64,000 nucleotides of DNA. Source: Rugalucina vietnamica (lineage: Eukaryota; Mollusca; Bivalvia; Lucinida; Lucinidae). The notes under the pieces were generated by a model that searched no databases, had not been told where the DNA came from, and worked only from the letters and a program-made list of their open reading frames with translations. The translations under genes and the position numbers were made by a program. How positions within the stretch are numbered: position 1 is the first letter of the stretch; every line of letters starts with the position of its first letter. Positions 11,194-24,000 of this stretch are shown here, piece by piece. The DNA is taken from NCBI GenBank assembly GCA_964017185.1, contig OZ024878.1:14765351-14829350 (forward strand). The letters are read 5' to 3'.

Positions 11194-11275
11194 TTATGAA
11201 AACTTGTCCATGCAAAATACAGAGAATTTTTTTAGCAAAATTTTGATATTTATCTTAGTTTGCTCAAACAACTAA
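11194..11275 (+). mobile_element. MITE family B, left fragment (copy 4)
   Basis: CCATTATGAAAACTTGTCCATGC and TTAGCAAAATTTTGATATTT match the left third of the family only. Confidence 0.5.
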
Positions 11276-11337
11276 ATATCTCTAAGACCTTACATTTTTA
11301 ATTTTTAAATAATGGGAATAAGTCACTCAAACATATT

Positions 11338-11404
11338 TATATACATGTACATTACATGTATATTACATTACATGTATATTACATTATATTACATGTATAT
11401 TAAA
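11338..11404 (+). repeat. Short tandem repeat of ACATGTATATT/ACATT
   Basis: Four to five imperfect copies of ACATGTATATTACATT. It would lie in or just beyond the 3' UTR of the giant gene. Confidence 0.75.
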
Positions 11405-11699
11405 ACAAGACGTAAACAACAGGCTACTTTCATTAACAAAAACAATGATCAGTGAAATATAAACAAGATGATTTTATACATATGAAGAATAACGTATGAT
11501 ACAATTTTATGAAAATGAAAACACATTACAGCAAAATTTTATGCATAAAAACATCAGGGACTTAATAGCAAAATATCATTTAGACAGTATATTAAATCAA
11601 GCAAAAACAATCAAGTTTAAATGTACAAGTCATCAGAATAATCACATAAAATTTGGAAAAAAGCATTAGACTGTTACCAGTTTGAAAACTATAAATCTG

Positions 11700-11705
11700 T
11701 TTAAT
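11700..11705 (-). promoter_or_regulatory. Possible polyadenylation signal ATTAAA for the giant gene
   Basis: TTTAAT on the plus strand reads ATTAAA on the minus strand about 370 bases after the stop codon. It is a weak candidate, because AT-rich DNA makes chance matches likely. Confidence 0.25.
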
Positions 11706-11762
11706 CAAAGCATATCTTCCAAATATGAATGTTTGAAACCATCATACAAATCTTAACACATA

Positions 11763-11992
11763 AGCCCCGTCATGAGAAAATCAACAATTTGCATAGGCGA
11801 AAACAAAGACAAAGATCAGCTTCGCGGTAATCACAAATCTGATTAGAGCCTTTGTTTTCGATACTCCGAAAGCACAATCCCTCTTCTTCTTAAATCCAAA
11901 ATTTCAAGCTTCTGTCTTCTGTGGCTGTACAGCCCAATTTGTGTTGGACCCATTCAAAACCACATTGTTGGTTTTCTCATGAGACGGCTCAC
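11763..11992 (+). mobile_element. MITE family A, copy 5, in the presumed 3' UTR of the giant gene
   Basis: It runs from CCCCGTCATGAGAAAATCAA to GTTGGTTTTCTCATGAGACG with the full family middle (GTACAATCC-like segment, ATCCAAAATTTCAAGCTTCT, GCTGTACAGCCCA). It begins about 80 bases past the giant stop codon, so the mature mRNA may carry it in antisense. Confidence 0.75.
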
Positions 11993-12071
11993 ATGTTAAG
12001 AAGAACCTGGAATGATTTTGCATAGTTTGTCATTTTACAACATCACAAAGAGATCACATTAGTTTTAGATG

Positions 12072-15000
12072 CTATCTTGACATTTTCTTAGATTTTAATG
12101 CATGCCGTAGATCTCCTTTATCTAGTCTACCCTGATTATATTTGTCAAAGTCTCTCTCATATCTTTGTTTACCTCTATCATTTCTGGTATTGTCCCTTTC
12201 ATATATATCACCCCCACCTCGTTCATCTGCCCACTTTGTACTGTCCTTATTGTTTCTGTCTTTTTTACTAGGTTTCACATCAGATGCAATTATTTTCCCT
12301 TTTTTAGAAGAATAATAATCTTCAGGACCATATCCCTCTAAACTATCTTCAGAATGATGTCTTTTCCTGTGTTTTTTCTTTTCATCTTTATTATTGTCAA
12401 AATCATCCATCCCTTCTGCTGATTTTCTATGCTTTTTATCTTTCTTTTTTGCCTTTTTCTCTTCATAATATTCAAACTCTTCAGAATCAATTGATTTTCT
12501 CCTTTTCTTCTCTTTCTTTTTCTTCTTTTCTTTTCTATAAACTTCATCATTATCATCATCATCTACAGATATTTTTCTCTTTTTCTTAGTTTCTTTTCTA
12601 TACTCTCTTTCTTCTTCACTTTCAACAGAGTACCGTTTTTTCTTATCTTTCTTTTTACTTCTGACTGTTTCATATTCATCATAATCGACCATTTCTAACT
12701 CCCTGTGCTTTTTACTATTCTTTTCAACCTTTTCTGTTACAATATCAGCATCCTTACTTTCTAAAGATTCCCTTCTTTTTCTATGCTTCTTTTTGTCCTT
12801 TTCATCATCAATATAGCCAAAGTCTCGTCTTTCAATTGATTTTAGCCTCTTTTTATCTTTCTTCCTCTCCTTTTCAGTTTCGTAAACTTCATCTATTGAT
12901 GACTTCTTATTTTTTCTGTAAGAAGTTAATTCTGTGTCACTTACATCTTCATAATATTTTGATTCCTTGTGCTTGGTTCCTTTTGCATGTTTATCCTTTA
13001 CCTTCTTAGTTTCATAATATTCATCATCACTCTCAATATATTTACTTCCTTTTGCATCCTTCTTTTTAGCTGATTCATATTCGGCATCAAAATCTTCAAC
13101 TTTTTCTATTTGTTCTCCGCCATCATGTGTCTTATGTTTCTCTTTCTTTTTCTTGTGTTTTCGTTGATATTCTTCTTCACTGTCTGAGCTTTCTGCATGT
13201 TTGCTTGCTTTAATTTCTCTATCCTTCATCTTTTGCTTATTTTTTAATTTCTTATCTGCAAATTCTTCATCACTACTTGAAATATCTTCATATTTACTTG
13301 ATTTTCCAACACTATCTTTAGTTTTTTCTTTCTTCTTCCTTTTCTTTTCATAATAATCTTCTTCACTTTCAAATTCAGCCTTATCTTTCCTTATTGTCTC
13401 TTCCTTAGTTTCATATTCAAAGTCTTGAAGATCTCTTGACTTTTTGCTTTTCTTATGCTCTTTGAGTTTCTGATAATCTTTCTCTTTTTCGTATGGTTCC
13501 TCATCTTCATAGTCTAAATCTTCACTGTCCCTACCATCATCTTTATACAAAAACATTTCATTTTCCTTCAATGAAGACTTTTTAGTTTCTTTTTGAGGTG
13601 ATTTATGTACTTTGTCTTTTTTGTGCTTTGATTTTCTGTTAAATTCATCATCGATATAACTATCATCTTTACTCATTTTCCTATTTTCCTCCTTTTCTGC
13701 AATATCTCTGTTCTTGCTATCACTTCTTCTCTTTGCTTTCTCCCTTTTCTTTTCATGGTAATCGTCATCACTAGCTATTTCTCGTCTACTTTCCTTTTTG
13801 TTTTTGTCTATCAATAAAGTTGCTTCTGAAGTATAGCTACCATCTCTTCTATTTTCACTGGGTTTGCGATTTTCCCTATCTTTTTCTTTCTTATTTTCCT
13901 TTTCATAATTTTCCCATTTTTTATTACTATCTGTGTATTTCCTTTTATTTTCCATCTCTTCATAGTTTTCATCCTCTGAGAGTATTGGCTCAGTGTAAAT
14001 TTCAATTGTCTTAGCCCTCTTTTCTTTCTTTCCTTTAATACTTTCATCTTCATCGGTACGATCAGTTTTAATGTCCTTATTTTTCCGCTTTTCAAATTTT
14101 GCCGACTCTGAGTCATGTGTTGTATCAGATTTTCTTTCAAGTTTATCAGATTCTTCATCTTCAACCTTTCTGGTGTCCCTTTCATAACCAGCGTCTATTG
14201 TTTCTTTTAACTCTCTTCTTGTTGGTGTGTCTTTCAAATCAATAGACTTTTTGGGTCTTTTCTCAGTGTCTTTTAAAGTATCCATGTTTTCTTCTCTTTG
14301 TACAGATTTCTGGCTTTTTCCAGAATCCACTAGTTCATTATCAATTTCAGCATCTTTTGCACCTGTTGTTTGTTTACTTGTTCTATCCTCTGATGATCTG
14401 CTACCTTTCTGTTCCTTAATTTTCTCCCTTTTCTGCTCTAATCCATAAATATCTTCATCTTTTTCTTTCCTACTCTTTTTGTTTTCTTTCCCTCTGTTTT
14501 TGTATTCTGAGTCTCTCGCTTCATATGACCCACTTCTTCTTTCAGAGACATTTTCACTTTCTCTGTTTTTGATTTTCAGCTCATTATTTTCTACACCTGT
14601 CACACTCATTTTGCCCTTCTTTCCTGCTGTCTCATAGTCTGAATTGTGTTTTCCATAATCATGCTGTTTGCTTTCTCTGTTTTTCAGCTTTGCTTTATTC
14701 TCATAATAAGACTCTTCATCATCACTTTCATATGTTTTCCTTTTTCTCTTATCCTTTTTCCTGTGCCTTTCTACTATGTAATCTCTTGCATCAAAAGAAT
14801 CCACCTTGTTTCGTTCTTCTGATTCATCCCTATATTTTCTCTGTTTTGATGACTCAACTTTACTTCTTTCTTTCTTACTTAAGTTTTTATGATCACCATA
14901 TTTTTTGCTCATATCACCATAAGAATCTGCCCTTTCCCTGCCAGATTTTTTCTTTGTGTCTTCAGGGTAATCCTCATCTTCTTCCACAAATTTCTTGCCT

Positions 15001-18000
15001 TTCCTGTATGTTGTATGATATTCATGGTATTCATTATCCTCAACAAATTCCTTCCCTCTTCTGTACCTTGTGCTCTCTCTGGGTAAATCATCATCCTCAA
15101 CCTGAAATTCTGGAGACTGTCTGTTTTTCCTACTTTCTTTTTGATTGTCATAGTCATCATACCTGGGTGCTACCCTTTCAGAACCATGGCTGTTTTTCTT
15201 CTTCATTTCCCTTCTTTTCGTATTATCATCACTTTCTGATTCATACACAGCATGACGTTTTTTCTCCTTTTTCCTTTTCTTTCTGTGTTCATGTTTGTGT
15301 TCATGTTCTACCTTGTAATTGGCTGCATCCCAAGAGTCGCTTCTACCACGCCCAAATTCTTCTGTGGTTCTGCCTGGTGACTGAGTCCTTCCCTTATCTT
15401 TTGTCTGTGGTTGCCTTTCAGACAATTCTTTTGTATCTCTTTCCATTTGTTGTGCTGATTTATGGTAGTACATATCAGTTTCTTTAGAAAAAGATTCATT
15501 TTTCCTACCAGTCTCTCTATCGCTAGACTTTGCCTTTGACCTTGATTTACTTCGATCGGACTTTCTCCTCTCATCTTCTGAAAAACTGCCATCACTTATT
15601 GCATCATAATCCATACTTACTAATGAACTTTGCTGTGTGTATTTTGGTTGATCTCTAGTCTTTTCAGTTTCTGAAATTTCTACTTTTTCAGGTTTTTCAT
15701 GCTCAGACTCCTCTGATGGTTTCTTTTCTTCTACAGTTTGTGGGCCAGTCAGGGACAATCTTTTTCCTTTCTCTGGGGATACAATACTATCCTTTATGAT
15801 AAAGTTTATTTCATTCTCTGAAGCTGAAAGGTCAGTTTCACTTTGCTTCAAGTCATTTATATCCTCTGAGGTGACTCTTCCATCAACATCTAGATTTTCC
15901 TGACTTCTTTCACTATCAGCAATTTCAGAACTTAAGATTTCAGGGGTTTCCATTCCTTTATTATCTAAAACATGTCCCGCAACAGTGTTCACTGGGATTT
16001 CTCTTCCTACCGGTTCAGACACATCAGCAGTTTCATTGTCATCTTTTTCAAAAGAGATTATGATTCCATTGGATGAATCTTTCATGTTCTCTATTTCTGA
16101 AGGAGACACAGAATCTTCCTTACTTTCAATTGAGATGCTGTTGCTCTCCATAGGTTCAGGTGCTATATTCATGTCCTCTGTATCATTCTCCTGTTTAGCT
16201 TCACTTTTACTTACTTCTACTGCATCTGCAGAAACAATAGTAGAAGCTGATGGTGTACTTTTTTCTACAATTTTATTTGTAGCCTCTTCTGAATTCTGTA
16301 CATTAGCTGCCTCATTTTCTGAGTTTTTATTTTCTGCATCTTGAATCTGAGGAGTCTCTAGTACAACTGTTTTGCTTTCAATTTCTGCTTGATTTAATTC
16401 AACAATGTTTTTCATTGCTATTTCAGACAGATTGACAGAATCTTCAACATCTATTGTCTTTGCAGTGGTTTTATCTATTTCCACAATTTCATTTTCAATT
16501 TCCTTCTCCTCAGTCTTCTTCTCTTGTACTATTTCTGGAATGCTTTCTTTGGTTATCAAAACCTCTTCAGCTAACTTAGAAACATTGTCAATAAATTCAT
16601 CCACATGCATTTCTGAAGCACACACTTCACTTAGGATTTCCTTAATATTCTGAGTCTTGTTTGTGGAACTTTCATCAACATCTAACTCTTTCTCATCATC
16701 TTTTGTTGATTCTGTATCACTCGTATATGTTTCTATATCAGCAGAAAGAGTTTTCACTAAACTATTCAGGATATCAACTGCTTCCCCAGTTGAGGTTTCA
16801 GTCTTAGTTTTCACATCCTCTTTTGGTATTTCTACTGCTTTTATTTCACTTTCAACCTCAACAGTATTATCAGATACAGTTTCTACAGTTCTAATCATAT
16901 CTTCTTTATCAACTTGAGCAACATTTTGATTTTGAGCTTCTTCCATTAAGGCCATCTGAGCAGCAGCTAACATGTCAGCATAATCATCATCCATATAATC
17001 TTCATTACCTGCCTCTGTAACATCCAAACTGTCTTGTTCAAATGAAGTTTCCTTTTCATCATGAACTGCAGTGAAAGTATCAGTTTGTCTTACATTTTCA
17101 ACCTGATTTACTTTGGGTATCATAGGAATGGATTTCACTGGGGGTGGTTCTGGTACAAAAACAATTTTGTTTCCCAAATCTTTACACAGTTCCTCAAAAA
17201 CAGAAATATTGTATCTAAATCTACTTTTATAGCTGCCACTAAAATTACCCATTACTCCAAAATAATACCCAGGGTCAGTAAAACTAGCCAGGTCACTGTC
17301 TTTGAGACTTTTAGGCTCACCAGAACTCTCTGTTATGATATTTGACACACTTCCTGACTGCAATGTCCACTGATTCAGTTCCAAGAAGAGTGCTCTATGA
17401 TACCTTTCTGGTTCATCAGTTAAATCAATAACATCAAGTGTTTTGGTCTTTGATTTATCTTGTGCACCTTTCCTAGGCACTGAAGTAGAACTAGGTGACC
17501 TGTTAACACTGCTTTCAGAAGAGTGTTCAGCTTCAGTCTTGTTTTCTTTATCCAAGGCACTGACTGAGTCTCCTTCTTCCTGAGCGTGGATATTTTCAGC
17601 GGCTTTTGGTAATGTTTTATTCAAACTTAATATAGTGTCTCCCAGACTAAACAATGAATCAAAGACATCCAACACATCATCCTGTTCTACTGGCTCTGGA
17701 CTCGGTTTAGTTTCTACTACTTCTAATTGTGAACCAGAGCTTGAGCTGTCCATAGTTTTTTCAAGAGATAAAATATCCGACTTTTTCGTCAGTGGCATTG
17801 ACACAAATCTCTTTGAATCAGCTTTCTCCTTGTCATACAAGTCAAGTTCATGTACATGATCCTCATTTACAGCTGGCAAAGGCATGAAAGATGGCATTAT
17901 GCTTACTGATTTCTTTGCACTGTTACTTCTTTCCAGCTTTTTCAGAGCAGGTGCTCTTTCCTGAGGCTTTTTGATGTTTGAAAAGCTATGCCAATTGTCT

Positions 18001-21000
18001 GAAGCCTCATACATATTTTCATCGATAACAATTTCTGGAGATTTATCATTTTCAGGTCTTGGCTGTGTTTTTGTCTCAGCAGTGGTTTTGTTTTCATCTT
18101 TTAATGTAAATGGTACCTTTGTTTGTTTCTGCTCTTCACTCGTCTTTGTATTATCACCTTTCTTTGCTCTTGATAAATAATCAGTGAATGAGATGCGTCT
18201 TTTCTTATTTTGTTCCTCCTTGTCTGCATTTGAACCACTTCCTTTCAATACTGACTTGATCTGGGGTGCCTCACTTTCATCTGCAATTACAGGTGAAATA
18301 GGTAAATTTGCTACATTACCCTTATTTGCTTCATTGTCATTGTTTACTTCATCTTGAATATTATCGTTTAAAATTTGTTCTTTAACATCTTTATCTTGAA
18401 CAAGTTTGGAATGAATGTCTATTGCATTATCTTTAACTTCTTTGTTCTTTAAAATTGGTTTTAAAGAATCTGGCACTTTTTCTTTTGATACAATAACAGA
18501 TTTATTGTCATCAATATCAGTGTTCTGAGTAGTCTTAACAGTGGTTGGCATTTTTTCTTTTACTGGTGTACTAGCTCTAGCTTTATGTTTTAAAATTGGT
18601 TTTGCAGTTTCCTTTTTAGTAGGTGTTTGTTCCTTTGCCAGCTGTTTTGAATGAGGTTTCGTTCTATTTGTGTCTGTATTTTTTAAAATTGGTTTTATAG
18701 CAACATGTTCTGATTCCTCTGATGGCAGATTTAGAAGAAAGCTAAATTTATCCATTTTGGTAGTTTCTAATGTTGGCTTTGTAGTTTCTACTTTCTCAGA
18801 AGTCTGTTGTGGCTGATTTTTATTCATGTGATTTTCAGGCTTCTTTAAAATTGGCTTCATAGTTTCAGGCGTTTTATTTGATGATGATGATGGATTGGAC
18901 GTCTTAACAATTCTTTCTGGTTCTTTAGCAAATTTAACATTATGCTTTTTAACCTTGACTGAATTCTTAGCAGTTATTTCTTTTTTATTTGGAAGTTTCG
19001 TTTTGGGATTTTGAGCAGCTTCATTTACAGGGTGTTGCTTATTTTGTCTTTTGCTTGACAAGATTATTTTTCTTTCACTCTTAACTCTCTCGCTTTTATC
19101 AGTTTCCTGTGTTCTTGTTAATTTCTTCACTGTGCTTTGTTGTTTGATACTCTGTTTTCTTGTCTTTGACTTTACAATTTCAACTTGAGATATCCTTGGC
19201 TTTTTATTTTTCAAATCTTCAGTGCTTCTACCATCCTTTATTATGGGTTTCTTTTTAGTTTTAGTCTTATTTGAAACAGTACCAGGCATTTCAGTTGGTG
19301 GATTACCATTCCTTTTCATTCTGTTTCTATTGGTATTTAATCTGTTTGTTGATGATTCCTCTTTCTTCTTATTTTTCTCTGTGCCCGCCTGCTTATTGGA
19401 TGTTTGAGCATCCATCATAATGGAACCAAGAGTTCTTGCATCCACATCACTGTCTTCATTCTTATTCTGAGAAATGTTGACATCAAAAAGGCTAGACATG
19501 CTCACAGGTATCTCTTCAGAGCAGGTTACTTCAGCTGCAATAGACATATCATCTACTTGTAGCAAATTTGAATCAAGAACATTGTCAATATCAGTGTCAG
19601 GTACAATATGTGTGCCATCTGTGTGAATTTCTTGACTAATCTTGGTTTGATCATCATTGTCCAATGTGGAAGACTGACAACTATTTATTATGCCTGTCTC
19701 AGTGTCTATTTCATGTTTTGGAAGACTATCACTTAAATATGGGTTTCTGTTTTCCAGTAGCATATCTGTAGTTGTCTCATTATTCATACCAGATGAGTCA
19801 CTATGATTTAGGATATTGCCTTCATTTATTTCATTGTCAGTATAAGAAGACAGCTCCTCATGAATTGGAAATTTGGTTTCCATATCCAAAATGTTTTCAA
19901 GAACTTGACTCTCATTGAGACTGTCAGTTTCTACATGATCAGCTAAACTATTTATGTCAGATAAGGGCAAACTTGTACCATGTAATTCACTATGCAAATT
20001 TCTGGTTTCTTCTTCATTGGATTTTACATTTATTTTAGTTTCTTGAATCTCTTGCAACAGTTCTTTGTTCTTTTCTGTTTCAATCAAAGAAACACTTTGT
20101 TTATCTAAATCTGATTCCATAGACTGAATATTGTCACTTGACATATCATTATTATTATCAATCCTAGGGGACATTCCCACATGAGGCACAACTGTGACTT
20201 CTCTTTCAAAGCTACTGGTACTGTCAGATTCATAATCAAAACTATCACCTATAGTCAGAGCAGTGTTCAACTTTAGCTTCTTTGGAAACATAATTTCATT
20301 GTCACATATCATGTCATCATTAGATTTAAAATCAGGAACAGTCCCAACATTAGCTATTGAATTTTCGTTGTACGAAAGTGTCATTTTGTTACAGCCTTCA
20401 ACATTTTCTGCAACAATTTCAGAGGATTCTTCAACTATGCCAACTGGTGCTGGTTCCACATTTTCAGAAATGTCAATCTCAGTTGTTTCAACAATATCTT
20501 CATTTTTACCAATAGATTTGTTTTCATTGCTTTCAACTGAAACTGTAGTATTCAAATCATTTTCAATCACAGACTGATCTTCGACTAATGTCTCATCTTC
20601 ACTCTTAACATCCTCTATATCTGACACATCACTTGATTTTGTTGATACACTAGTACTGCTAGAAGAACCCCTTTGTGAACTTTCATCACTCTTATCAAAT
20701 GAAGCTCCAACAGGTACCCTGATTTTCATAATCAACCTAGGCCTCTCCTCAATTGATGTTATGACTTCATCCTCAGACTCTAGAATATCAGAATCATATT
20801 TTCTGGCAGTTGGTGATGCACTTAAAACCGGTATAGTAACCTTGTTCTCATTGGGTTTATGTATAGCTTGTGTTGAACTGTCAGACTTTTCTGAAGAAAC
20901 AGTTTCTGAGTCTGACAGGATATCAGAGTTGATGTCTGATGCAGAAGCATCATAATTAGTTGCCTTGAGTTCTGCTAACCTTTTTGACATTGATTCTGCG

Positions 21001-24000
21001 TCATATGAGTCACCTAAATTTGAATCTGAGTCTGTTTCAATTGAGTTGAGCTCAGTGATGCTTTTAAATAAGTTTGATTCTTTCATACCTTCTGCCTTGT
21101 TGGTTTGTACATATTCGCTATCATCTGATCTACCAGGTAATTCAGAAATAACCTCACAAGCACTATCAGAAACAATAATGTCTGGTATGCTCCCATGAAT
21201 CAATTCAGAGTCTGTTTGCAATTCCGTACTACTGACAGGTACTTGTGATCTATCAGCACTGTGTTCTTCTGGGCTACCATTTGCATCCTCTTGTGCAACA
21301 AGATCATTATCACATGCATTTTCTTGATTGTTGTTAGTAATCCCTAAGTTTTCAGCTAAGATCTGCAGCAAATTAGACATATTTTCTGCAACACTTCCTT
21401 TATCCTCTAGTTTGTTGAGCATTTGCAAGATATTATCAGTGATCCCACCTTTGGAATTACTATCAAGACTATCACTTTCACCATACGCTGATGGCAAAAG
21501 GTCCTCTTCATAATCCAGGCTGCTCTTGTATTCATCTGGATATCCTTGTTCTGGGGATATTTCTGTCACAGTATTTCCAATATTTTCTTCTTGTGAAACC
21601 TGCCTTTCAAAGCTATTAGCATCAACATTTTCCAGCGTTTCAAACAGGCTCTTCCGTTCATGAGCACTGAAGTCAATGCCCAGTTTGGCAAGGTCTGATT
21701 TCTCTTCTGAAGGTTCCCTTCTTTGGTCTGGTACTGGAGCACTGTCATCCTTTTTCTTTGGAGTTTTCACGACTGCAAGAAGCTTAGCTAAATCAGATCT
21801 CAGGTTAAGCAATGTTTCTTTGGAAAACATGTTTTCATTACTAGATTTTGGTTTTAACATTTCTTTGATTTCTGCAAGTGTCATTTCACCATTCTCACTT
21901 TTCTCCCATAGAACATTGTCTTTTGCAAAAGGCCTTTCCTCGACAGTCTCAGGTGATTTGATATCTTGTAAATCAATAAAGTCTGTGAAGTGCCTTTGAA
22001 TAGCTGCTCCTTCTTTGCTTCCCACATCTTTCAATTTAGCAATATTCTTCATAGAGATCTTAAATTCTGCACTGTTTTGGTCACTTTCAGTTTCTTTAAC
22101 ACTATCTTGTCTTACTACATTTTCTACAAAGTCAAGGAAATGTCTTTCCTTTGAGGTTTTCTTAGTCGGGCTATCAAACTGTAGTTCTAATAATGGTGGC
22201 CCATTGCTATCACTGTCACTCGCTGATTCCATTACAGGTGCTACTTCAATATTGTTGTGCGATCCAAACATTTCCAACACTGGGGGAGCTTCTGTTTCAC
22301 TTGATGAAGACTCCTTTTTACCATCAATGAAGTCTGACAGTCGACTTTTTTCAAATTCCTGTTCAGCATTTTGCAAATCAGAAAAGGTGTCAGTCAAGGA
22401 AGAAAGTATGCTTTCCTGGGATGTATTCAAGTCCTGTTTTATTTCCTGTGATAACAACTTGTATTTATTCTCTTTGTCAGTCTGGTCAGATTCTGCATGC
22501 ATAGAACTTTTCTGAAGGGCAGCATAAGCTTTGAAACTAGACTGATCTACTGATTCTGGGTCAAATAGTCCTAGATTATAAAGAAACTGAGATTTACTTG
22601 TCAAGTTTTCATAATTCACATGCAGATGAGGGTAAGTTTTGGGCTGCCGTTTTCCTGCCAATCCTTGCAATATATTATACAATCTTCTTCTTCTTTTGCC
22701 TTTAACTCTTTTGAACTTGGTCTTTGGGTATGTGAACAACTGTGGTCTAGGTCTATCTTGCTCCTGCTTACGGGATTTGGGCAATAGACAGATAAACTTC
22801 TTACTCCCCTGTTCTTTTGGTGGTCTTTCAACATATCTGAAAACTCTGTTTGGACGCAGTTTATTCTGTGACCACTTTCTTGTTTGCCTCATTAGACATG
22901 GGTAGTGTCTTTTAAGCAGATCTTTACTCTTGAAAATATGAGCACATGCATGACATTTGACTGGTTTAGGTTTCCCAAGTTGCTTTTTATTCATTTCTTT
23001 GTTAGATTTCAGTGTGTTGCTTTCACTGTCTTTTTCAATAGGTATTGCACTTGGTTTAGTCACTGTAACTTCATCTTCTTTTTCAACAGCTGGAATGTCA
23101 CTTTTCTTTTTCGGTTTACCTTCCACTCCCTTTTTCCTGCTTTCTTTAGATTTGCTAGCAACATCAGAAGTATCAGTTGTCACACTTGAATGAGACTCTG
23201 AATCTGATTCTGTTTGCTTTGGAATCATTGATCGCAGCATGAACATTTTCTGAGAGAACTTGGGTTTCTTAGGCTTTTTCATTAATGACTTCTCTTTCTT
23301 CTGTTTAACCTTTTGGAGGTTTTCCAAAGTCCGTGAAACTTCATCTAATATCTCAGAGCTTGGGCTTGAACTGCGGGGTGTAGAGTGTCCTGACCGGTTT
23401 GAACTTTTAGACGAAATGATGCTTGATTTGTTTGATTCACTATCACTGTAAGTTTTGGAAAGTGTATCACTTCCAGATAAACCCATTGATGGACTAGCAG
23501 TTAATTTGTCTGAGATATGAGATTTTTGAACTTTGGGCTGCTTGATTTTACTTTCAAAGACCTTTGGTTTATCTACTACTTCAACTGCTTTAACACCTGC
23601 ATTAGCAAATAATCTTAATCTAAGACTTTCTAACATTGATACTGAACCATCAGAACTTGCATTCACCGTGGATGTTGGTTGGTTTAAACTAGTTTCAGGA
23701 GATAATTTTGACTGAACATTTGTCTCTATTGTTTTTTCTGGTGTTTTCTCTTTTGTCTTATAGAACTTAAACACTGGAACACTGGGACTAGCATGAGCTT
23801 CACTGGTATTGGTTTTGTCATTTCTTGCAGATTCTAAAACTGTTTGTGTTTTAGGTTTTGAAGACTCTGACGATATTTCCACAGATTTTGCAAGAGCGGA
23901 GCTGGCTGTGTATTCATCATTTGTCACAGTTTTGGGAGTGTTTGAATTATCAATTAGGCTAGTTTGATTTGCACTCGGTATCAAACTTGAACTATTGCTT

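Noticed and set aside
14690..15487. 265-codon plus-strand frame rich in Phe, His, Leu and Ser
   Set aside because: Exact antisense shadow of the Lys/Glu-rich repeats of the giant minus-strand protein; low-complexity composition explains the lack of stops.
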